From: CAYYJS01 sp964472315
Lineage (GTDB): Bacteria; Verrucomicrobiota; Kiritimatiellia; UBA8416
Length of the DNA: 64,000 nucleotides
NCBI GenBank assembly: GCA_964472315.1
Contig: CAYYJS010000015.1
Location: 1 to 64,000 of the forward strand
Direction: 5' to 3'
The notes beneath the pieces were generated by a model, which was given only the letters and a program-made list of their open reading frames with translations, ran no database searches and was not told where the DNA came from. Positions within the stretch are counted from its first letter, which is position 1, and every line of letters starts with the position of its first letter. Positions 41,051 through 48,521 of this stretch are shown here, one piece after another. A program made the translations under genes and the position numbers.

Positions 41051-41091
41051 CGGCGCTTGTGGATGTCGGCGCTTGTGGATGTCGGCGCTTT
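41051..41091. repeat. 16-bp tandem repeat upstream of priA
   Basis: CGGCGCTTGTGGATGT is repeated twice and then begun a third time. It lies in the 224-base gap between tRNA-Arg and priA, where no gene is recognised. Confidence 0.75.
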
Positions 41092-41252
41092 CGTCATCAC
41101 GCATTCTCTTTCGTTCGTCTATGGCCTTTCGGGAGGCGGTCGGTCTTTCCGGAAGCCGATGGCACGATCTGTTTGCGATGTCCAATCGGCAGACGCGGGT
41201 GTGCGCGTTTTGGGCTTTCACCGGGCGGGGTTCCACGTCATCATCGGCCACC

Positions 41253-43439
41253 ATGTTCGCACACGTTGCCGTATCGCTGGCTTTGGATCGCGAGTTTGAC
41301 TACGCGATACCCGAGGCCCTGACGGACGCCGTCCAGATCGGTTCGCGCGTGCTCGTGCCGTTTGGGGCGCGCCGGATCGAGGGGTATGTGGTGGGATTGA
41401 CGACGCGGTCGGACGTGCCGCGCATCAAACCGGTCGCCAGGGTGCTTGGCGGCACGCCATTTCTGGACGACGCGATGCTGAGGCTTGTGCGGTGGATGGC
41501 CGAATATTACTGCGCGCCGTTGGAACTGTGCATCCGTACGGTGCTGCCAGGCGCGGTGCGCAAAACCGACAAGGGGTTCAAGGAGCGACTCTGGGTGTCG
41601 CTGGTTGCCGAGACGTCGGACCGGCTCAGCGCCCAGCAGCGCGTGGTGATCGATGTCCTGCGCGAGCACGAGGGCGGGCTGTGGTTGCAGGAACTGTTGC
41701 GGGCGGCGCGGACAACCCCGTCACCGGTCAAGACGCTCGCCGCGCGGGGGGTGGTGGCCCTGACGCCGCGCGAACAACCGCGCGATCCGCTGGCGGGCAG
41801 CACGATTCTGCCGTCCCAGCCTTTGCCGCTCGCGCCCGAGCAGCAGGTGGCGCTGGCCCAGGTGCTGGAATCAATCGAACGGCGCGATCCGGCGGTGGTG
41901 CTGCTGTACGGCGTGACCGGCAGCGGGAAGACCGAAGTGTACCTGCAAGCCATCGCCGACGTGCTTGAGCGGGGTGGGGGGGCGATTGTCCTCGTACCCG
42001 AGATCTCGCTCACGCCGCAGACCGTGGCGCGGTTTCACTCGCGTTTCGGGGACCGGGTGGCCGTGCTGCACAGTCATCTGTCCGACGGCGAACGGCATGA
42101 CGAGTGGCACCGCATTCGGCGCGGCGAGGCGCGCGTGGTCATCGGCGCCCGGTCGGCCGTCTTCGCGCCGGTGCAGTCCCTTCGGCTCATCGTCGTCGAC
42201 GAGGAGCACGAGCCCAGCTACAAACAGTCGGATGCGCCGCGCTACCACGCGCGCGACGTGGCGGTGATGCGCGGACGGATGCTGGGGTGCGCCGTGCTGC
42301 TCGGGTCGGCGACGCCGTCGCTGGAATCGTGGAACAACGTGTTGGCCGGAAAGTACGGCAAAGCCGTTTTGACCAAACGCGTGGACGACCGCACGATGCC
42401 GCTGATGCGGATCGTCGACATGCGTGTCGAGGCCGAACGCAACGGGCATCCCAGCGTCTTCTCGAAGGAGTTGCTGCAAGCCATCGAAATCCGCCTGCGG
42501 CGCGGGGAGCAGACGATACTCTTTCTCAACCGGCGCGGCTTTTCCTCGTCGCTGCTCTGTCCCAAGTGTGGTCATGTGTCCGCCTGCGACTGTTGCAGCG
42601 TGGCGTACACGTACCATCGGACGGACGGTTCGTTGCGGTGTCACCTGTGCGGCGCCCGCCGCGCGGTGCCGGCGGTGTGTCCCGGATGCCAGGATCCGGC
42701 GTTCCGCATGGTCGGCGTCGGGACGCAGCGCGTGGAGGACGTGGCGAAGACGTGTTTTCCGCAGGCGCGCATCGCACGCATGGATGCCGATACGACGACG
42801 CGGCGCGACGCCTACGAGCGGATTCTGGGCGACTTCCGGGGCGGCCGGACCGACATCCTGATCGGCACGCAGATGATCGCCAAGGGACTTCATTTTCCGA
42901 GTGTCACGCTCGTCGGGATCGTGTATGCCGATCTGAGTCTGCACGTGCCGGACTTCCGGGCCGGCGAACGGACGTTCCAGTTGCTGGCGCAGGTGGCCGG
43001 ACGGGCGGGACGCGGCGACGTGGCCGGCGAGGTGATCGTGCAAACCTACACGCCGCACCACGAAGCCGTGCAGGCGGCCCGGCGGTTGGACTATGAGGGA
43101 TTCTGCGCGATGGAGATCGAGTTCCGCCGCGAGCTGCGATATCCGCCGCTCACGCATCTGGTGGTAGTCCTTTTGAAGGGGCGCCTGGACGATCAGGTCC
43201 GGTTTTCGGCGGAGACGCTCGAGAAGCGGTTGCGCGCGGTGCTGCCGTCGACCGTCGTGCTGTCGGAAGCCACGCCGGCGCCGCTGGCGCGCGTCAAGAG
43301 CGACTATCGGTATCAGGTGATCATGCGGTCGGGCTCGGTCAAGCGGCTCACCACGCCATTGAAGGCCGTGTTGGCCGAATGCCGGTTCCCGGCCGGTGTG
43401 CAGTATCAGGTGGATGTCGATGCGCAGGGATTGAGTTGA
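41253..43439 (+). CDS. priA: Primosomal protein N' (replication restart helicase)
   Basis: 728 residues from the ATG at 41253 (MFAHVAVSLALDREFDYAIPE), the usual PriA N-terminal 3'-DNA-binding domain. The superfamily 2 helicase has Walker A GVTGSGKTEVY, a DEEH box (VVDEEHEPSYKQ), GSATPSLES and late motifs QVAGRAGRG. Between the lobes are zinc-binding cysteines (CPKCGHVSACDCC, CHLCG, CPGC). It reloads the replisome at stalled forks. Longer in-frame starts would include the tandem repeat and are unlikely. Confidence 0.96.
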   Translation: MFAHVAVSLALDREFDYAIPEALTDAVQIGSRVLVPFGARRIEGYVVGLTTRSDVPRIKPVARVLGGTPFLDDAMLRLVRWMAEYYCAPLELCIRTVLPGAVRKTDKGFKERLWVSLVAETSDRLSAQQRVVIDVLREHEGGLWLQELLRAARTTPSPVKTLAARGVVALTPREQPRDPLAGSTILPSQPLPLAPEQQVALAQVLESIERRDPAVVLLYGVTGSGKTEVYLQAIADVLERGGGAIVLVPEISLTPQTVARFHSRFGDRVAVLHSHLSDGERHDEWHRIRRGEARVVIGARSAVFAPVQSLRLIVVDEEHEPSYKQSDAPRYHARDVAVMRGRMLGCAVLLGSATPSLESWNNVLAGKYGKAVLTKRVDDRTMPLMRIVDMRVEAERNGHPSVFSKELLQAIEIRLRRGEQTILFLNRRGFSSSLLCPKCGHVSACDCCSVAYTYHRTDGSLRCHLCGARRAVPAVCPGCQDPAFRMVGVGTQRVEDVAKTCFPQARIARMDADTTTRRDAYERILGDFRGGRTDILIGTQMIAKGLHFPSVTLVGIVYADLSLHVPDFRAGERTFQLLAQVAGRAGRGDVAGEVIVQTYTPHHEAVQAARRLDYEGFCAMEIEFRRELRYPPLTHLVVVLLKGRLDDQVRFSAETLEKRLRAVLPSTVVLSEATPAPLARVKSDYRYQVIMRSGSVKRLTTPLKAVLAECRFPAGVQYQVDVDAQGLS

Positions 43440-43528
43440 TGCCCGCGGGGCGGCGGACCGGGACCAACGGTCTCTTTGTGGATGACGGGCCGGCGACCGC
43501 GGCGGATGCGGGATAAGGAGTGTGCACG

Positions 43529-44725
43529 ATGGAATCTCGGTGGACGTTGCGATGGTTGTGCGCGGGGTTCGGCGCCTGTGCGTTCTCGCTGCCGCTGGGC
43601 CGCCTGTTTGCGTTCGCGGCGCTGGTGACGGCGCTGACGACGGCGGTGCGCACGCGGCGCCGGCCGCCGGTTCCGGCGGTGGCGTGGTTCGCGCTGGCGT
43701 TTGTCGCACTGGCGGTTGTCGTGACGGTATGGGGGCCGAATCCCGCGGTTGGCGTAGGCAAGCTCGACAAACTGGCGTGGTTCTGCGTTTTGCTGCCCGC
43801 GGCCTGGGTCCTGCGCGATGGCGACGCTGCGCGCGCGGCATTGCGCGCGTTTGCCTTCGGCGCCGGGGTGCTGTCGCTGATGGTCGTCTTCGGCAATACG
43901 ACCGCCGCGTGGATGGCGGTACGTGCCGCCGCGGCGGCCGGGCAGTCCGCGGACTTCGTGTGGGAACTGACCGACCGCGGCGGCATGACGGATGGGCAGA
44001 TGCTGATGGTGGGCATCCTCGTATGCGTCGGGTTTATCGCGTCGCCGGGCGACTCGCGTCGGCGTGCCTGGTGGGCGTTACTCGCGCTCCAGACAGTGGC
44101 GCTGATCCTCAATTTCAAACGCGGTTCCTGGTTCTGCACGCTGGGCATCGTGGCGGTCTTCCTGGCCTGGCGCGCGCGCCTGCGCGTGTTGCTGGCCCTG
44201 GGCGTGGCCGTGCTGGTCGTGACGGCGCTGCCGCCGGTATGGAGTCGCCTCGCAACGCTGCGCACCGAATTGACGACACGCAGCGGCGGTCGGTTGGCGA
44301 TGTGGACGCAGGTGGCGCCCGAGCTGCATGCGCGGCACCCCATGGGCATCGGCTTCCGGGCTTTGACGAGCGACATGATGCAGGACGCGGCGCGCGCCCG
44401 CGGCGTGTATGTCGAGCCGGGACGCAACCATCTGCATTCGAACCCCGTGCAGGTGTGGGTCGAGACGGGGTGGCTGGGACTGGCGCTCTACCTGTCGTGG
44501 ATGGCGTGGGCGCTGCGCGATGGAGTGCGCGGCGCCTGGATGGCGCGCGGCGGACCGGATGCAGGCGTTGCGGTGATATGGGTATCCATGCTCGCGGCGT
44601 TGCTGCTCAACGGACTGATCGAGTACAACGTCGCCGACGGCGAGCTGGTGCTGGCGTACGGCGTGGCGATGGGCGCCATGGCGGCGCAAACGGTCAAGCG
44701 CCGGGTCCCGCAATCCGGTTTGTGA
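43529..44725 (+). CDS. O-antigen ligase/polymerase-like membrane protein
   Basis: 398 residues from the ATG at 43529, with AGGAG eight bases upstream. About ten to twelve hydrophobic helices with the Wzy_C/WaaL signature around the large periplasmic loop: LNFKRGSWFCTLGI, GGRLAMWTQVAPELHARHPMG, and NHLHSNPVQVWVETGWLGL with the conserved histidine. These proteins join O-antigen or other glycans to lipid A or polymerise them. It lies 90 bases after priA; no other lipopolysaccharide gene is adjacent. Ligase against polymerase cannot be decided. Confidence 0.8.
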   Translation: MESRWTLRWLCAGFGACAFSLPLGRLFAFAALVTALTTAVRTRRRPPVPAVAWFALAFVALAVVVTVWGPNPAVGVGKLDKLAWFCVLLPAAWVLRDGDAARAALRAFAFGAGVLSLMVVFGNTTAAWMAVRAAAAAGQSADFVWELTDRGGMTDGQMLMVGILVCVGFIASPGDSRRRAWWALLALQTVALILNFKRGSWFCTLGIVAVFLAWRARLRVLLALGVAVLVVTALPPVWSRLATLRTELTTRSGGRLAMWTQVAPELHARHPMGIGFRALTSDMMQDAARARGVYVEPGRNHLHSNPVQVWVETGWLGLALYLSWMAWALRDGVRGAWMARGGPDAGVAVIWVSMLAALLLNGLIEYNVADGELVLAYGVAMGAMAAQTVKRRVPQSGL

Positions 44726-44773
44726 GGAAATCCCGGATATTGGGAGTTCCGTGTTGGAAATATATTGGCGGGG

Positions 44774-45937
44774 TCAGCGGGGAATGACGATCCAGCCGCG
44801 TTTGCCGTCGGCGTCGATGCGGGCCCAGTCGCCGTGTGTGGCGAGGATGGCGACGGTGGCGCCGCGGGGCACCGTGAAGGTTTGGAGGGATGTGGTGGCG
44901 GGCGCGAGGTAGGCGGCCGCGTCCTGGGTAACTTGAGCGCACCGGCGCTCGCCATCGAATCGGCGCAGTACAAATCCGGGACCGGGCGCGGCGGGCGGTT
45001 GGGCGGCAGTTGCCGGGTCCGCATGGTTGGTCTCGGCCGGCCGGAACTGCGTGAATGTCGTCTGCGTGGCTTCGTGGAACGTGAGGGGGAAGGGACCGCG
45101 CCGCAAGGTGTCGTAGCGGCCGGCGATGGGGTCGAAGGTGCAGATCGAGACGGCCGGCACGGCGGTGGCGTTGGTCGACTGCGGGACGAGCGTCTGCTGG
45201 AAGACGAGCCTGTCTTCGGTCTGTTCGATAAGACGCGGATCGTAGCTGCGGAAATGCCGTTCCGGCGACGCGCGCGGCGGGCGCACGTCGCGCAGATAGC
45301 CATCGCCGACCAGCGTGATGGTGAGGTTCAGGATGTCGCCGACGGCCAGCGTCGTCGGCGCGGGCGCGACCTCGAACCGGAACACGCCGACGGCGCCCGA
45401 GAAAACCGCATCCGCCGGAGGCGGCGGCAGCGGCCGCACGTCGATCCGGCAGGGCGCCAGGGCGACCTCGTAGGGTGTGTGTTCCTCGTAACTACCGATG
45501 AAAGCCGGTCGGCGCCGGATGAGCGTGAGGGCAAGCGTCGGGGAGAACGCGACCGTTCCGACACCGGGCGCGCGGGCTTCGCACCGGTACTGACGCAACT
45601 CGGTGATGCGGCCATCCGTCTGTTCGCGTGTCATGGGCATTTCACGGAACGGCGTGATGCGTTCGACGAGCGCGGCATCGGGCAGTCCGCGCAGATCGAG
45701 CCGACGGCTCAGGTTGACGCCCGTGCTGCGTAAGGTCAGGGTCAACGTGAACGACTGGTATTGATAGGGGTTCGCATGCGACAGCTCAAGGGTGGCCGTC
45801 ACCTCCGGTATTTCTTGTGCGAGGGTCGCGTGCGCCAGGACGGTGTTCAGGCACAGGATCGCGAGCGTGAACAGGCCGGCCCGGTGCGAGGACGGGGCCG
45901 GCGCGCGGGTGGATGTCGATGGAACGCGGCGTATCAT
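44774..45937 (-). CDS. BatD-like exported protein with a C-terminal SH3 domain
   Basis: 387 residues from the ATG at 45937, overlapping the previous stop as ATGA. Signal peptide (AGLFTLAILCLNTVLAHA), then two Ig/BatD-like beta domains (VTATLELSHANPYQYQSFTL and VGDILNLTITLVGDGYLRD), a Pro/Ala linker, and a bacterial SH3-like domain at the end (TVPRGATVAILATHGDWARI). It is the last gene of the Bat cluster and looks like a shorter second BatD in which the usual C-terminal membrane segment is replaced by a cell-wall-type SH3 domain. Convergent with the O-antigen-ligase-like gene. Confidence 0.7.
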   Translation of the reverse strand: MIRRVPSTSTRAPAPSSHRAGLFTLAILCLNTVLAHATLAQEIPEVTATLELSHANPYQYQSFTLTLTLRSTGVNLSRRLDLRGLPDAALVERITPFREMPMTREQTDGRITELRQYRCEARAPGVGTVAFSPTLALTLIRRRPAFIGSYEEHTPYEVALAPCRIDVRPLPPPPADAVFSGAVGVFRFEVAPAPTTLAVGDILNLTITLVGDGYLRDVRPPRASPERHFRSYDPRLIEQTEDRLVFQQTLVPQSTNATAVPAVSICTFDPIAGRYDTLRRGPFPLTFHEATQTTFTQFRPAETNHADPATAAQPPAAPGPGFVLRRFDGERRCAQVTQDAAAYLAPATTSLQTFTVPRGATVAILATHGDWARIDADGKRGWIVIPR

Positions 45938-46593
45938 GGTGTCGCTCCCGGCGTGGACGCGAGTGTCGCGGGCGACGCCGCGATCACGGGCGCCCGGGCG
46001 CTCTGGTAAAGACTGGTGACGGCGCTCGAACCGAACAGGACGAGGACGACCGCCGCCAAGGCGACGCCCCAGCGTGCCGTTCGCGGGAATCCGCACAGGC
46101 GCAGCGTGGCGAACAGCCAGATGGCCAGGAATGCGGCACAGGCCAGCGTGACGCGCGTGGCGGTTGCCAGTCGGAAATGCCAGAACAGCGGGACGCGATA
46201 CCAGGGCAGGCCGGCGGGATCGGCGCCGGGTGCGGTGTGCGCCAGGACCAGGTTGCGTTCGGTGTCCCACGTGGCGCCCGTGTAGCGTTCGGCCTGCGCA
46301 AGCGCGTGCCGCGCGGCTTCGCGTTGCTCGGCCATCAACAACGCCGTGCCGAGATTGAAGTAGACGAGTCCGTTGCGAACGCCGCTGTCGAGCAACGAGG
46401 CATAGGCGGCGGCCGCGGCGGCGAACTCGTCGGGCGACCGAGCCGCCAGCGTGCGGGCGACAGCCTGTTGGGACAGGAACTCGATCTCGGACGCTGAAGC
46501 CAGCGGCGTTTGCGCCGCGGCGGCCATGGCGCCGACGAGGGCCATGGCGCCGGCAATTCGTATGATGGCGCGGACGCGAAGACACAGGGTCAT
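45934..46593 (-). CDS. BatE-like TPR membrane protein
   Basis: 219 residues from the ATG at 46593, with AGGAGG upstream and an ATGA overlap with batD. A signal anchor is followed by TPR-like helices (NGLVYFNLGTALLMAEQREA, RHALAQAERYTG), then two membrane helices (about 145-165 and 172-195) and a short tail. This is the BatE layout: periplasmic TPR plus membrane anchors. It probably scaffolds the Bat complex. Confidence 0.72.
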   Translation of the reverse strand: MTLCLRVRAIIRIAGAMALVGAMAAAAQTPLASASEIEFLSQQAVARTLAARSPDEFAAAAAAYASLLDSGVRNGLVYFNLGTALLMAEQREAARHALAQAERYTGATWDTERNLVLAHTAPGADPAGLPWYRVPLFWHFRLATATRVTLACAAFLAIWLFATLRLCGFPRTARWGVALAAVVLVLFGSSAVTSLYQSARAPVIAASPATLASTPGATP

Positions 46594-48515
46594 ACGGCGC
46601 CTCCTTCCATGTCCGCAATGCCGCGACGGGCGGTATCGCACAGGGCGGCGAGTTCCGCGGGCGTCAGCGGCGTTTGCGCGAACGCGCCTTCGGCGCCGCG
46701 GTGCAGCGCCGCCAGGAGTGTGGCCGATCGTTCGGGGGCGATGCCGTGCGCGGTCAGATGGCGGGCGGCGTCGGCGGGTGTCAGACCGCCCGCGGGAATC
46801 CGCCAGCGGTTGCCGAGGTAGTCGCGGAGGACATGCTCGATGGCATGGCAGGCGCGATGGGTGAGTTCGTTGTCGGCGATGTCGATGGCGTCGAGCGCGC
46901 GTAGCGCCTGACGCGGCGCGCGGTGGCGGCGCAGGAACGCGCGGCCGGTCGGCAGATGGCGGCGCGCCAGGCGGGTCAGGGCGGCGAGGCCGTAGACCAG
47001 CGGGCCAAGCGCCAGCAGCGGCAGGTGGCGATCGGTCCGGAACAGCGGCGTGGACACCGTCAAAGTGTCGCCGATGAGGAAGGGTGCCGGAACAAGCTCG
47101 GCGCGGGTTCCGAAGTCGTCGCCGATGGCAACCGTGTCCTGCGTGCCGACGACGGTTTCGATGCCGGCGGCGACGGCGCGATTGGCGCGTACGGGGATCG
47201 GGGCCGTGTACACGGTGGCATAGTCGCGGCGCGCGGTATCGAAGTAGCTGAACGCGAGCGGCGGTATCTCCAACGTGCCGGCCGACGTGGGGCGAATCAT
47301 GCAGGTGTAGCGGCGCCGGCCGTCGACGGTCTCCGACTGCATGGTATCCTCGTAGACGCGAAACTGGCGCAACAGGTTGGTCTGCACGCCCAGCGCGGGC
47401 GCCGTGAGGCGGTCCAGGCGGATGTCGCCTCCGAACGAAATGGTCAGCGTCAGCGGGTCGCCTTCGCGGCAGGTCTGCGTGTCGAGTCCGGCCGCGGCTT
47501 CGAGCGACGTGCCGATGGCGCCAATGAAGGTGGCGGGGCGCCCGGCGGCGGGCACGTCGGCGACGGTGACGGTCACGGACGGAGCGAACGCATAGACCGG
47601 CTGCATCTGCGCGTTGCCCTCCGGCGTCGCGCCGACGATCGTGTGGCCCTTGACCGACACGGGGCCGAATGTGTAGTCGCCGGCGGCAGTCGGCCGGTAG
47701 GGAAAGCGCAGTTCGTAGGCGAAGTAGTCCCGGTCGCGTTCGCGCACCTCGGTACGGTCGAAGCGGAAACTGGCGGTCTGTCGTTGGAGGGGAGACATGC
47801 CGAGAAAACCGGGGAACAGGGAGGACCCGTCATCGAGGGTAATGTTGTTGATGCCGAAGCCGGCATCGCGCGACGACTTGGCGATCCGTTCCGAGAGAAG
47901 GCGCTGCATATCGGGGCCTTCGAGGCCCGCGGGGGGGTGTCCGCCGACGAACGGAATCGACAGGACGGGGGGCGAACGCGTGTCGATCGGATCCTCTCCG
48001 GCATAGGGCGCCGGCAGGCGCCGGACCAGGAGCCGCACGGTCACCTCGAACGGTTCCTCGACGACAACGTCGCGCCGTGACGATTGCACGTGGATCAGGA
48101 CGCGGTCCTGCGGTTCGACCGGGAGCACGTCGAGTTCGGGACCGGGCAGGGATGCGGTGCGACCGTCCTGCGCGACGGCGATGGGGCCGATCCGGATGCG
48201 TCCGGCGCGTGTGGGGGTGACCCGATAGGTGAACACCCGCCCGTTGAAGCGAATGACGGTGTGTCGTCCGTTGATGTAGTTGCGTTGTTCGATGTTCTTG
48301 CGGACGCTGTCGACGAATGTTGCGGTGCAATCCCGCAGGCCGGACAAGTCGGGCGAAACCGAGTCGTCGATACCGTCGGCTTCAAGGGTGAGTGTCGCGC
48401 TCTCGCCGAGGTAGACGTTCGGGCGGTCGAGCGAGGCGTTGAGCGAGACCGCCGCGAGGGCGCCGCGCGCCGCGAGGACGCCTGCCAGCAAAGCCATGGA
48501 TCGCAAGCGTTGCAT
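46590..48515 (-). CDS. batD: BatD-family protein
   Basis: 641 residues with a signal peptide (MALLAGVLAARGALA), tandem BatD beta-sandwich domains (LNASLDRPNVYLGESATLTL; QDRVLIHVQSSRRDVVVEEP; GLDTQTCREGDPLTLTISFG), one membrane helix near residue 500 and a cytoplasmic helical tail. The BatD family acts with BatA/BatB vWA proteins in aerotolerance or envelope-stress resistance in Bacteroides and Leptospira, although the mechanism is unclear. Starts 6 bases after the BatB/C gene. Confidence 0.85.
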   Translation of the reverse strand: MQRLRSMALLAGVLAARGALAAVSLNASLDRPNVYLGESATLTLEADGIDDSVSPDLSGLRDCTATFVDSVRKNIEQRNYINGRHTVIRFNGRVFTYRVTPTRAGRIRIGPIAVAQDGRTASLPGPELDVLPVEPQDRVLIHVQSSRRDVVVEEPFEVTVRLLVRRLPAPYAGEDPIDTRSPPVLSIPFVGGHPPAGLEGPDMQRLLSERIAKSSRDAGFGINNITLDDGSSLFPGFLGMSPLQRQTASFRFDRTEVRERDRDYFAYELRFPYRPTAAGDYTFGPVSVKGHTIVGATPEGNAQMQPVYAFAPSVTVTVADVPAAGRPATFIGAIGTSLEAAAGLDTQTCREGDPLTLTISFGGDIRLDRLTAPALGVQTNLLRQFRVYEDTMQSETVDGRRRYTCMIRPTSAGTLEIPPLAFSYFDTARRDYATVYTAPIPVRANRAVAAGIETVVGTQDTVAIGDDFGTRAELVPAPFLIGDTLTVSTPLFRTDRHLPLLALGPLVYGLAALTRLARRHLPTGRAFLRRHRAPRQALRALDAIDIADNELTHRACHAIEHVLRDYLGNRWRIPAGGLTPADAARHLTAHGIAPERSATLLAALHRGAEGAFAQTPLTPAELAALCDTARRGIADMEGGAV

Positions 48516-48521
48516 AGCGGT

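Noticed and set aside
44726..44773. Terminator between convergent O-antigen-ligase-like and BatD-like genes
   Set aside because: Only a 4-base stem around TCCC/GGGA is visible, too weak to annotate.
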